Assembly (NCBI GenBank): GCA_007119095.1
Contig: SKQI01000034.1
Coordinates: 1-32,931, forward strand
From: Wenzhouxiangella sp.
Lineage (GTDB): Bacteria > Pseudomonadota > Gammaproteobacteria > Xanthomonadales > Wenzhouxiangellaceae
Direction of reading: 5' to 3'
DNA: 32,931 bases
In this document: positions 6,792 to 14,661 of the stretch, piece after piece
Numbering within the stretch: position 1 is the first letter of the stretch
How the letters are laid out: each line of letters opens with the position of its first letter
The notes under the pieces: model-generated
The model's database searches: none
The model's input: only the letters and a program-made list of their open reading frames with translations
Told to the model about the DNA's origin: nothing
Program-made: the position numbers and the translations under genes

Positions 6792-7909
6792 CCGACAAGA
6801 ACACCGGCGCCGGCCTGAGAGGCCAATCAGCGGGTCAAACTGCCATCTGCACGGTAGGCGCTGCCGGCAATAGCCTGCGTTATCGCGGTTATGCGGTCGA
6901 TGATCTGGCGGAAAACGCCAGCTTCAACGAGGTGGCTCACCTCGTTCTCAAAGGGCACCTGCCCACCCGTAACGAGCTTGACGCCTATCAAACGCGTCTC
7001 AAGGGCCTGCGCGCATTGCCGCAGGCGCTGAAAGATGTCTTGGAGCGCATTCCAGCTTCGGCCCACCCCATGGATGTGATGCGAACCGGCTGTTCGTTCC
7101 TTGGCAATCTCGAACCCGAGGGCGATTTTGACAACCAGCAGGATGTGGCAGACCGGCTGCTGGCAGTGTTTCCCTCGATTATTACCTATTGGTATCGATA
7201 CAGTCACGAGGGCAAGCGAATCGAGGTTGAAACCGATGACGATGGTATCGGCGGCCATTTCCTTCATCTTCTGCATGGCAAAGCGCCCAGCGACTTGCAT
7301 GCGCGGGTCATGGATGTATCGCTGACCCTCTATGCCGAGCATGAATTCAACGCCTCGACCTTTACCGCGCGTGTCTGTGCATCGACCTTGTCGGACATGC
7401 ATTCCTGCGTCACCGGCGCAATCGGCTCGCTGCGGGGTCCGTTGCATGGCGGTGCCAACGAAATGGCCATGGCCATGATCGAAAAGTACCAGTCGGCCGA
7501 AGAGGCCCAGGCTGATGTGCTGCGCATGCTGGCCGCCAAGGAAAAAATCATGGGCTTTGGTCACGCGGTCTATCGCGAAAAGGACCCGCGTAATGCCATC
7601 ATCCGCGAGTGGTCGCGCAAGTTGGCTGCCGAAGTCAATGATCAGGTGCTGTTCCCGGTTTCCGAGATCATCGAGAAGACCATGTGGGACGAAAAGCGGC
7701 TGTTTGCCAATGCCGATTTCTATCATGCCTCGGCCTATCACTTCATGGGCATCCCGACCGGGTTGTTCACGCCGATTTTCGTCATGTCCCGGGTGACCGG
7801 CTGGGCGGCCCACATCATGGAGCAGCGGTCCAACAACCGGATCATCCGCCCCAGCGCCGACTACACCGGCCCCGAACCGCGCCCGGTCTCCGCGATCTCC
7901 GATCGCTAG
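6788..7909 (+). CDS. prpC: 2-methylcitrate synthase PrpC
   Basis: A 373-residue type II short citrate synthase. It condenses propionyl-CoA with oxaloacetate to 2-methylcitrate. Visible active-site elements are EHEFNAST (around His185), GPLHGGANE (His220), [13 protein letters not shown] (His259) and the aspartate in [11 protein letters not shown] (about residue 310). The length and the pairing with prpB by an ATGA overlap point to PrpC rather than GltA, although such enzymes often have some citrate synthase activity. A 6-bp hairpin GCGATC-TCC-GATCGC covers the last codons. Downstream lies a long repeat hairpin rather than prpD, so the cycle's dehydratase must be encoded elsewhere. Confidence 0.94.
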   Translation: MTDKNTGAGLRGQSAGQTAICTVGAAGNSLRYRGYAVDDLAENASFNEVAHLVLKGHLPTRNELDAYQTRLKGLRALPQALKDVLERIPASAHPMDVMRTGCSFLGNLEPEGDFDNQQDVADRLLAVFPSIITYWYRYSHEGKRIEVETDDDGIGGHFLHLLHGKAPSDLHARVMDVSLTLYAEHEFNASTFTARVCASTLSDMHSCVTGAIGSLRGPLHGGANEMAMAMIEKYQSAEEAQADVLRMLAAKEKIMGFGHAVYREKDPRNAIIREWSRKLAAEVNDQVLFPVSEIIEKTMWDEKRLFANADFYHASAYHFMGIPTGLFTPIFVMSRVTGWAAHIMEQRSNNRIIRPSADYTGPEPRPVSAISDR

Positions 7910-7916
7910 GCTTAGG

Positions 7917-8056
7917 GCTCTCGCGAAGGCGCCAAGGCGCCAGGAAAAACTCTGGAACCACCGAAGACACCGAAGGAAAGCATTGCTTTTTCGGTGCCTT
8001 CGGTGGTTTCGATGGTTTGCTGTTTTTTCTTTGCGCCTCTGCGTTTTGGCGAGAGC
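7917..8056. repeat. nested hairpin repeat element between convergent genes
   Basis: The element is bounded by an 8-bp inverted repeat GCTCTCGC (7917-7924) and GCGAGAGC (8049-8056). Inside are imperfect pairs built from GGCGC/GCGCC words and A-rich/T-rich segments. At its centre is a second, almost perfect hairpin: AACCACCGAAG (7956-7966) pairs with CTTCGGTGGTT (7998-8008), then CACCGAA (7968-7974) with TTCGGTG (7990-7996). The two halves look like two different repeat units, one set inside the loop of the other. From general recollection this resembles the GAAGACACCGAAGG-type palindromic repeats seen across many environmental bacteria. It fills the gap between prpC and DUF502 and could act as a two-way terminator. 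Confidence 0.75.
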
Positions 8057-8064
8057 AACAGAAG

Positions 8065-8670
8065 TTAGTTGCTGCGGCGGGTCATGGCGGCGGTGAGGAT
8101 CAGGCGTACTGCATCTTCGAAGGGCATGTCGATCGGTTCACACCATTCCCGCGGCACGAAGATCGTGTAGCCGGCGATCTGGTAGCTGAGCGGCAAATAG
8201 ACCGCCACTTCCCCCTCCTTGCCGAAGGGCAGGGTATCGAAGTCTTCGCGGGTGATGAAACCCAGCACCGACAGCTTCAAATCCGGATGGCGGACCATGA
8301 CAACCTGATTGAAGCGCTCGCCGTTGTCACCCGAAAAATATTCGACAAAATCCTTGGTTGCACGGTAAACCGATTTGACTACCGGCATGCGGTCAAGGAT
8401 GGCCTCGCCGAAATCAATCAGTTTGCGAAACAGATAAACCTGGCTGAGCAGACCGATCAGCATGACGGCTGCAACACCGACCACGAAGCCCATGCCGCGG
8501 ATATACCAGGATTCGGGCAGCACCCATTGCAGCATCCTGCCAAAGCCATCCTCTGCCAGCCCGGCCAGCCACAGCACGATGATCAGGGTCAGCGCGATCG
8601 GTATGATCGTCGCCAGGCCCTTGAAAAACAGGCGCAGCAGCGCGGTGACCGATGGGTGCTCAGAGCTCAT
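8065..8670 (-). CDS. DUF502 family membrane protein
   Basis: A 201-residue member of the DUF502 family. It has two membrane helices (about residues 13-37 and 56-82) followed by a soluble domain with the conserved LDRMPVVKSVYRATKDFVEYFS, then VLGFIT and AVYLPLSYQIAGYTIFVPRE. Proteins of this family occur in many bacteria and in plants, where they are implicated in endomembrane trafficking; the bacterial function is not established. It is the last gene of a minus-strand run; its start overlaps the end of the PspB-like gene by 11 nt. The stop lies 9 bp from the nested repeat. Family call is firm, role unknown. Confidence 0.9.
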   Translation of the reverse strand: MSSEHPSVTALLRLFFKGLATIIPIALTLIIVLWLAGLAEDGFGRMLQWVLPESWYIRGMGFVVGVAAVMLIGLLSQVYLFRKLIDFGEAILDRMPVVKSVYRATKDFVEYFSGDNGERFNQVVMVRHPDLKLSVLGFITREDFDTLPFGKEGEVAVYLPLSYQIAGYTIFVPREWCEPIDMPFEDAVRLILTAAMTRRSN

Positions 8671-8869
8671 CGATCTTGCGACGAAGCTGGTCTCGCTGAT
8701 CGGTGACGATCCGCTCCAGGGTTTCTATCCGTTCACGGAACTCGGACTCGATCCGATCCAGGCGTTCCGTGTCGCTGGCGCCACGCCGGTGCGCATCGAA
8801 CCAGGCTTTGGCGATGGCTACAACGCCGAGGATGGCTGCAATTGCGACCATGGCGGAAAAAACGTTCAT
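8660..8869 (-). CDS. PspB-like small membrane protein
   Basis: A 69-residue protein with one N-terminal membrane helix (about residues 4-22), a basic turn (AHRRGASD) and an acidic/basic coiled-coil helix. It ends in RIETLERIVTDQRDQLRRKIDEL. This layout and the ETLERIVTD segment resemble phage-shock protein B (helix, then ERIQALESILD in E. coli). In E. coli PspB works with PspC and PspA in inner-membrane stress. No pspA, pspC or pspF is visible here, so this is probably one of the stand-alone PspB-like proteins. It overlaps DUF502 by 11 nt and follows the M14 gene by 15 nt, so the three are likely one transcript. Functional link to DUF502 is inference from the overlap. Confidence 0.7.
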   Translation of the reverse strand: MNVFSAMVAIAAILGVVAIAKAWFDAHRRGASDTERLDRIESEFRERIETLERIVTDQRDQLRRKIDEL

Positions 8870-8884
8870 CTCGGCCTCCGGGTG

Positions 8885-9955
8885 TCAGGGCAGGGTTTCA
8901 GGCAGTTCGGCACCGTCTTCGCCATGCTGCTGGCGGCGACGCTGGTCAAGGCTGATGCGTTCCATCAGGTAACACAGACAATCCTGGCGCACGATGTGTT
9001 CATCGGTGGTCAGCATGGCCGGCATCAGCGGTCGGTTGGTGACGATTTCACCATTAGTGAAGGCAAAGCAATCATCGGACAAGTCATGACCGTCATGGCT
9101 GACGGCGCGCAGTGGGCGGGCGTGGCCGTTGACCGTGGTCGCCAGCCGTGTCCCTGGCGGCATTTCGCGAAAATTCAGCAGGTCCAGGTCGGGTTTGAAG
9201 TGCAAGTCGCGCGCCCGCGGCGAGAAACTGAAGTCGACCGCCTCATCAACCGTGACCGTTGCCACCATGCGGAACAACTCGAGGTCTTCTGGGGCCGGAA
9301 GCTGATCTGGCAGGGCTTCCAGATTGAGTACGCTTTCCAGGTAGGCGAGGGCATGGTCGGTGCCACCAACCTGGGCGGCAAGGCCACACTCAAGCGTAAC
9401 AGCCGGGCAGAACTCGCCGAAGGCCATGGACTGCACGCCCTTGGGCTCGGTGAAGTAGATGACGGTGCGGGAGAACAGCGCCGCAAGTTGCAGTCTTTTC
9501 GCTTCAATGCGATTGACCGCGGCATAGTGGGGGTTCTGGCCGGTATTGTTGTGAATGTCGATACTGGCAAATGGCTTGAGCTTGCGAACATGATCAGTAA
9601 TGGCTGAACACAGCTCGTGCCAGATGGTCTGTTGGCCGGCGGCCCCGGGCCAGCAGCGATTGAAGTCCGGCTGGTCAGCCAGTCTGCGTTGTCCCCGGGC
9701 CGCCGCTCTGACGTTGGCGATGAACAGGATCAGGCTACGGGGCAGCGGGTCTCGTGCGTAGCGTCCCTTCAGCAGACGTCTGATGGCCTCCCAGCCCGAT
9801 ACCTCGTTGCCATGCTGCAGCACGGAAACAAACAGCGGTTGTGGGCGCCTGCCAGGTAAATGGATCAGCGTCGGCCCATCTAGATGGGCGGATAATTCCG
9901 TGGCAGGCAAATCCAGAATGCCCGCCGGCAAATGGTCGAGGATGACCGGTTTCAT
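8885..9955 (-). CDS. AstE/aspartoacylase-like M14 zinc hydrolase
   Basis: A 356-residue zinc hydrolase of the succinylglutamate desuccinylase/aspartoacylase (AstE-ASPA) branch of peptidase family M14. Zinc ligands are visible as LQHGNEVSGW (His48, Glu51) and SIDIHNNTG (His135). The catalytic glutamate is in TLECGL (Glu189), and DFNRCW (about 97-102) fits the substrate-binding NR motif. The family deacylates N-acyl amino acids or trims small peptides. No astABCD genes surround it, so a role in arginine succinyltransferase catabolism is unlikely, and the substrate is open. It heads a minus-strand trio with the PspB-like and DUF502 genes. TATAAG at 9982-9977 on the minus strand is a possible -10. 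Confidence 0.8.
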   Translation of the reverse strand: MKPVILDHLPAGILDLPATELSAHLDGPTLIHLPGRRPQPLFVSVLQHGNEVSGWEAIRRLLKGRYARDPLPRSLILFIANVRAAARGQRRLADQPDFNRCWPGAAGQQTIWHELCSAITDHVRKLKPFASIDIHNNTGQNPHYAAVNRIEAKRLQLAALFSRTVIYFTEPKGVQSMAFGEFCPAVTLECGLAAQVGGTDHALAYLESVLNLEALPDQLPAPEDLELFRMVATVTVDEAVDFSFSPRARDLHFKPDLDLLNFREMPPGTRLATTVNGHARPLRAVSHDGHDLSDDCFAFTNGEIVTNRPLMPAMLTTDEHIVRQDCLCYLMERISLDQRRRQQHGEDGAELPETLP

Positions 9956-10103
9956 GTGTCAATCCGTTGGAGAATCCTTATAACCTAACCGCTTTCGCCG
10001 CTGGTTGGAAGTTTATCCGCGATGGGCTGGTCCAGCCTTGAAAAAATTGCGTACGACCCCAAGTCCGGCGTGGGGTGGAGAGCGTATTCCGAACCAGAGA
10101 AAA

Positions 10104-11033
10104 ATGCCAATGATCGAAGCAAAATCGCTGACTCGACGCTATGGACCGCTGGTTGCGGTCGACCGCATTTCCTTTTCCGTCGAGCCGGGCACGGTGCTCG
10201 GTTTTCTCGGGCCCAATGGTGCGGGCAAATCGACCACCATGAAGATGCTTACCGGATTTCTCGCGCCCACCGACGGCACGGCAGTCATTCATGGGCACGA
10301 TATCCGCACTGACTCCCTGGCTGCCCGTCGCAAGATTGGCTATCTGCCGGAAGGTGCGCCGCTGTATGGAGAGCTCAGCGTTGAGCGTTTCCTGCGATTT
10401 GTCGCAGAAGCCCGCGGTTTTCGCGGCACCGATGTGGGCCAGCGAGTCAATTCGGCCGCTGACCGGTTGAGCCTGGGCGAAGTGATGGGGCAAACCATCG
10501 AGACCTTGTCGAAAGGCTTCAAACGGCGGGTGGGTCTGGCCCAGGCCATCTTGCACGATCCGCCGGTTCTGGTGCTGGACGAGCCCACCGATGGTCTTGA
10601 TCCAAATCAGAAGCACGAGGTGCGCCGTCTGATCGGCGACATGGCTGCCGACAAGATCATCGTCATCTCCACCCACATCCTCGAGGAAGTCGACGCCTTG
10701 TGTAGCCGCGCGATGATCATCGCGCGTGGCCGCTTGCTGGCCGACGACACGCCAGCTGGCCTGCTTGCGCGGTCGCGCTATCACAATGCAATCACCCTGA
10801 CGCTGGACGACCTCGAAACAGCGGCATCGCGGCTGGGTGCACTGATCGAGTCGCGTGAGGTCGAGGTGCGCCGGGGCAAGTTGACGGTATTCCCATCCAG
10901 TCAGGGCAACCTGTTCGAGGCCGTCACCAGGACGATCCAGGCCGAAGGCTGGCAGGTCGACCAGCTGCAGCTGGAAGGTGGCCGTCTGGATGAGGTGTTC
11001 CGAACCGTGACCGACAATGCGGAGGCAGCCTGA
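10104..11033 (+). CDS. ABC-2 type transporter ATPase, GldA-like
   Basis: The track ORF starts at 10005, but homology begins at MPMIEAKSLTRRYG, so I use the ATG at 10104 (GAGA just upstream; 10110 is an alternative). The 309-residue protein has Walker A GPNGAGKST (36-44), signature LSKGFKRRVG (135-144), Walker B VLVLDEPTDGLDP (156-168) and the H-loop His191. It is the nucleotide-binding subunit of a drug/export-type ABC-2 transporter. Together with the next three genes it matches the GldA-GldF-GldG plus DUF4340 cluster that is widespread outside gliding Bacteroidetes. The substrate is unknown; cell-surface polymer or membrane-related export is only a guess. Its stop overlaps the permease start by 1 nt (TGATG). 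Confidence 0.92.
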   Translation: MPMIEAKSLTRRYGPLVAVDRISFSVEPGTVLGFLGPNGAGKSTTMKMLTGFLAPTDGTAVIHGHDIRTDSLAARRKIGYLPEGAPLYGELSVERFLRFVAEARGFRGTDVGQRVNSAADRLSLGEVMGQTIETLSKGFKRRVGLAQAILHDPPVLVLDEPTDGLDPNQKHEVRRLIGDMAADKIIVISTHILEEVDALCSRAMIIARGRLLADDTPAGLLARSRYHNAITLTLDDLETAASRLGALIESREVEVRRGKLTVFPSSQGNLFEAVTRTIQAEGWQVDQLQLEGGRLDEVFRTVTDNAEAA

Positions 11034-11767
11034 TGGGTAGTCTGGGAGTCATTCTGCGCCGCGAGCTGGCCAGCTATTTCGCAACGCCGGTTGCCTACGT
11101 CTTTATCGTCATTTACCTGCTGATGTCGGCGGCTTTCACCTTTTACCTGGGGGGCTTCTATGAACGAGAAATTGCCGACCTGGAGCCATTTTTCCGCTTT
11201 CATCCCTGGTTGTATCTGTTCCTGGTGCCGGCAATCGGCATGCGTCTTTGGGCAGAGGAGCGCAAGTACGGCACTGTTGAACTGCTACTGACACTGCCGA
11301 TTACGCCAACTGAAGCTGTGCTGGGAAAGTTTCTTGCGGCCTGGCTGTTCATTGGTCTGGGGCTGCTGCTGACGTTCCCGATCTGGATAACCGTGAACGT
11401 GCTTGGCAACCCGGATAACGGCGTTATCCTCGCGGCCTACCTGGGTAGCTGGTTGATGGCAGGTGGATTCCTGGCAATCAGCGCTTGTTTGTCCGCGGCA
11501 ACGCGAAATCAGGTGGTTGCTTTCATTCTGGCCGTGGTGGTCTGCTTCCTGTTTCTGCTGTCGGGCCTGCCAATGGTGCTGGATGTGTTCCGGGGCTGGT
11601 TGCCTCAGACCATGGTTGACGGCATTGCCAACCTGAGTTTCCTGGTCCACTACTCGTCGCTGTCGCGCGGGGTGATCGACCTGCGAGACCTGATTTATTT
11701 CGCCCTGGTCATCAGTTTCTGGCTGGTGGCCAACCGCATCGTTCTTGAATTGAAGAAGGCAGATTGA
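11033..11767 (+). CDS. ABC-2 type permease, GldF-like
   Basis: A 244-residue integral membrane protein with about six hydrophobic helices, starting LGVILRRELASYFATPVAYVFIVIYLL, a common N-terminus of GldF-type ABC-2 permeases. The loop AEERKYGTVELLLTLPIT (about residues 80-97) is the coupling region that contacts the ATPase and is conserved across the family. It forms the membrane channel for the GldA-like ATPase. Start and stop codons overlap its neighbours by 1 nt each (TGATG at both junctions), indicating one tightly coupled operon. Only one permease gene is present, so the transporter probably works as a homodimer or with the membrane anchors of the GldG-like subunit. Confidence 0.9.
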   Translation: MGSLGVILRRELASYFATPVAYVFIVIYLLMSAAFTFYLGGFYEREIADLEPFFRFHPWLYLFLVPAIGMRLWAEERKYGTVELLLTLPITPTEAVLGKFLAAWLFIGLGLLLTFPIWITVNVLGNPDNGVILAAYLGSWLMAGGFLAISACLSAATRNQVVAFILAVVVCFLFLLSGLPMVLDVFRGWLPQTMVDGIANLSFLVHYSSLSRGVIDLRDLIYFALVISFWLVANRIVLELKKAD

Positions 11768-13617
11768 TGACGAAGAATAACTGGTACTCGGGCGGCGCCC
11801 TGGTCCTGCTGGCCGTCCTCTTTTTGTCGCTGACCATGCTGTCTGCAAACTTGCTGACCGGCGCCAGGGTCGACTTGACCGAAAACCGGCTGTACACGCT
11901 GAGCAGCGGCACGGTCAATCTGATTCGAGCGATCGAAGAACCCATCACCCTCGACTTTTATTTCAGCGAGGATGCCAGCAGCGATCTGCCCCAGGTTCGC
12001 AACTTTGCCCGGCGGGTTGAAGAGTTGCTGAGTGAGATGGCACGCCGATCCAACGGCGGCCTGCAGGTGCGTCGCATTGATCCGCGACCTTTCTCCGAAG
12101 AGGAAGACCAGGCCGCGCGCTTTGGCCTGGAGTCAGTGCCGGTAGGGCGGGCTGGCGACACGCTGTATCTTGGCATTGTCGGCACCAACCTGCTTGACGG
12201 CCTCGAGGTGCTGCCATTTATCTCTCCGGCACGGGAAGCTTTCCTGGAGTACGAGTTGGCACGCATGATCTTCGCCTTGTCGCGTCCGGATCGCCCTCGA
12301 GTCGGTCTGTTGACGGGGCTACCCATGGATGGTGGCTTCGATATGCAGACAGGCCAGCGACGCGAGCCCTGGGTGATCTACGATCAGATTGATCAGATGT
12401 TCGAAATCGAACGCATCAGTCGCAGTGCCAGTGCGGTTCCCGACGGAATCGACGCACTGGTGCTGGTGCATCCGCGCGAGCTCGACGATGAGCTGCTTGC
12501 CGATATCGATCGTTTCGTGCTTGACGGTGGTCGTCTGCTTGCTTTCGTCGACCCGCTGGCCGAGGCAGACACCGGCCCTGATCCCAGTGATCCGATGTCG
12601 GCCCTGACCGCAGATCGCTATTCCAGCCTGGAACCGTTGTTTAGTGCCTGGGGGCTGAAGTTCGAGCCCCAGCGCTTCGTCGCAGATCTTGGCCAGGCTC
12701 TGGAGGTGAGTATGCAGCAGGGGCGCACAACCGTACGACACCCGGCAATTATCGGCGTCACCAGAGGGCGGATGAACCCTGACGATGTCACCACCGGCGA
12801 GCTTGATACCGTCAATCTAGCCAGCGCTGGCGCGCTGAGTCTTGATGAAGATAGCCGGCTATCGATCGAACCGTTAATGATGTCCAGTAGCCAGGCGGGG
12901 ATGCTTGATGCCGAGCGCCTGCGTTTCCTGGGGGATCCCAGCGAGCTGGCAGCAGAGATGGCCGCGACGGGAGAGAATTACATTCTGGCGGCGCGCTTGT
13001 CGGGGCCGGTGTCAAGCGCTTTTCCGGAGCAGAACGGCGATCAATCCACCGACATCAACGTCATTGTGGTCGCTGATACCGATTTGTTGTCTGATCGGTT
13101 CTGGGTACAGCAGCAGCGTTTCTTTGGCACCGTGCTGCTGGAGCCTTTTGCCAGCAATGGCGATTTTGTCATCAACGCCATTGACAATCTGCTCGGCAAC
13201 GCTGATCTGATCAGCGTGCGTAGTCGCGGTGTGTCGAGCAGGCCCTTCGTACTGGTCGACGAGTTGCGACGCGAAGCGGAACAACGCCTGCGAGCAACGG
13301 AACAGCGGCTGGAAGCTGAGTTGGCTGAAACCGAGCGTCGGCTGAACGATTTGCAGCAGGCCAGGGGCGATACAGACCTGACTGTCTTGAGCCCGGAGCA
13401 GGAGGCGGAGATCGACCGTTTCATGGAACAGCGCCTGGACATCCGGCGCCAGCTCAGGCAGGTGCGTCGCGACCTGGATCGTGATATCGAAGCCCTGGGC
13501 ACGCGGGTCAAAATGATCAACATTTTCCTGATGCCGTTGTTGGTAACGGTTTTCGCGCTCTGGCTGGGTTGGTGTCGACGGCAGCAGATGCAGAAGCGGC
13601 AGGGGGCGGCAACATGA
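11767..13617 (+). CDS. GldG-family ABC auxiliary protein
   Basis: The track begins at a TTG (11764), but the ATG at 11767 directly follows in frame and overlaps the permease stop, so I prefer it (616 residues). An N-terminal membrane helix (about 9-30) is followed by the characteristic GARVDLTENRLYTLSSGT and a large periplasmic ABC_transp_aux region with FYFSEDASSDLPQVRNF. Towards the C-terminus is a long charged coiled coil (about residues 498-575). It ends in a second membrane helix LMPLLVTVFALWLGW and a short basic tail. Both ends are thus anchored in the inner membrane with the bulk outside. In GldG-type systems this subunit partners the ATPase and permease; its biochemical role is not settled. 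The stop overlaps the DUF4340 start by 4 nt. Confidence 0.9.
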   Translation: MTKNNWYSGGALVLLAVLFLSLTMLSANLLTGARVDLTENRLYTLSSGTVNLIRAIEEPITLDFYFSEDASSDLPQVRNFARRVEELLSEMARRSNGGLQVRRIDPRPFSEEEDQAARFGLESVPVGRAGDTLYLGIVGTNLLDGLEVLPFISPAREAFLEYELARMIFALSRPDRPRVGLLTGLPMDGGFDMQTGQRREPWVIYDQIDQMFEIERISRSASAVPDGIDALVLVHPRELDDELLADIDRFVLDGGRLLAFVDPLAEADTGPDPSDPMSALTADRYSSLEPLFSAWGLKFEPQRFVADLGQALEVSMQQGRTTVRHPAIIGVTRGRMNPDDVTTGELDTVNLASAGALSLDEDSRLSIEPLMMSSSQAGMLDAERLRFLGDPSELAAEMAATGENYILAARLSGPVSSAFPEQNGDQSTDINVIVVADTDLLSDRFWVQQQRFFGTVLLEPFASNGDFVINAIDNLLGNADLISVRSRGVSSRPFVLVDELRREAEQRLRATEQRLEAELAETERRLNDLQQARGDTDLTVLSPEQEAEIDRFMEQRLDIRRQLRQVRRDLDRDIEALGTRVKMINIFLMPLLVTVFALWLGWCRRQQMQKRQGAAT

Positions 13618-14651
13618 CAGCGCGCGGCATCCTGGCCCTTGGGGTATTGACCCTGGTCGCCCTGACACTGGCGCTGATTCTGGGGCGACCCGACTCCAGC
13701 AGCGAGCCAGTTGAAAGTCAGCCTCTGGTTCCTGGCCTCCGTGATCTCATCAACGAGGTGTCGGCCGTGGATGTGCTCGACGCAGATGGCGCGGCGCTGG
13801 TTTCATTGCGGCGCGACCGAGACCGTTGGCGGGTGCTGGAAAAAGCCGGCTACGAAGCGGACTTTGCCCTGGTCCATGATCTGCTTAGAGACCTTGCCTC
13901 AGGCCGCCGCCTGGAAGCGCGTACCAGCAATCCGGACTGGTACGAACGCCTGGGCGTTTCAGACCCGGGTCAGGGCAGCTCCGGCATCGCCCTGAGATTC
14001 CCGGACTCCGGGCTCCCTGGTCTGCTGATCGGCAACCTTGACAACACGGAATCAGGGCGCTTCGTCCGCCTTGAGGGAGAGTCACAAACCTGGCTGTCCG
14101 ACCGGCGACTGGATCTGCCCGCCACTACCTTGGGCTGGCTGGAGCGGGCAGTAATGGATATCCCGGCCAGTGAGCTTCGGGAGGTGACCCTTCGTCATCC
14201 GGATGGTGATTTCGTCCAACTCCGGGCTGCCAGCGATGATGGTGAGGATTGGGTGCTGATGAACGTTCCCGAGGGTCGTGAAGCTGTCCAGATGTGGCAG
14301 CTCAGACCGATAGCCAACGGCCTGGCGAACCTGAACCTGGAAGGCGTCCGAGCACACCAACAGGTGCCTGCCGATGCTGTCCGCGCACTTTACGTCACCC
14401 GTGATGGGCTGAATTTCGTTGCCAGCCTGTTCCAGGACGAGGACGGTCGCTGGGTGCACTTCACGGTCAGCGCGGAAGTTGCCGCGACCGGTGATGGCGA
14501 CCCTGAGCCTGCTCAGGAAGACACCGAAGCCCTTGCCAATGCAACGGCAGTCGATGCGCGTCTCAATCCATGGCAGTTTCGCGTTTCGGAGCGCAAGTTC
14601 GAGAACATGACCCGGCGCCTGGAGGAGCTGCTCACGCCGGAGGAGGCTTGA
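13614..14651 (+). CDS. DUF4340 domain protein
   Basis: The start is the ATG at 13614 in the ATGA overlap with the GldG-like gene; the track's 15 extra residues are rejected. The 345-residue product has an N-terminal membrane helix (ILALGVLTLVALTLALIL) and a periplasmic DUF4340 region. That region shows WRVLEKAGYEADFALVHDLLRDLASGRRLEARTSNPDWYERLGV, the typical repeat of this family, and WLSDRRLDLPATTLGWLERAV. DUF4340 proteins usually close GldA/F/G-like operons, as here, so this one is probably a periplasmic accessory of the transporter. The function is unknown. Its last 20 bp overlap the convergent oxyR end, inside a hairpin. Confidence 0.88.
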   Translation: MTARGILALGVLTLVALTLALILGRPDSSSEPVESQPLVPGLRDLINEVSAVDVLDADGAALVSLRRDRDRWRVLEKAGYEADFALVHDLLRDLASGRRLEARTSNPDWYERLGVSDPGQGSSGIALRFPDSGLPGLLIGNLDNTESGRFVRLEGESQTWLSDRRLDLPATTLGWLERAVMDIPASELREVTLRHPDGDFVQLRAASDDGEDWVLMNVPEGREAVQMWQLRPIANGLANLNLEGVRAHQQVPADAVRALYVTRDGLNFVASLFQDEDGRWVHFTVSAEVAATGDGDPEPAQEDTEALANATAVDARLNPWQFRVSERKFENMTRRLEELLTPEEA

Positions 14652-14661
14652 GCAGTTCTTC
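14628..14661. terminator. hairpin across the DUF4340/oxyR convergent stops
   Basis: CTGCTCA (14628-14634) pairs perfectly with TGAGCAG (14649-14655), and GCC/GGC extends the stem after one mismatch. Both stop codons sit in the stem arms. The plus strand continues TTCTTC, a weak T-rich tail. It may terminate both transcripts, although neither side has a strong U tract. Confidence 0.5.

Noticed and set aside
7684-8706. 340-aa plus ORF across the prpC end, the repeat and DUF502
   Set aside because: It runs through the nested repeat and antisense to DUF502; no domain is recognisable.
8462-9607. 381-aa plus ORF
   Set aside because: Antisense to DUF502, the PspB-like gene and the AstE-like gene, whose zinc ligands establish the minus strand.
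9978-10784. 268-aa minus ORF
   Set aside because: Antisense to the GldA-like ATPase with its Walker motifs.
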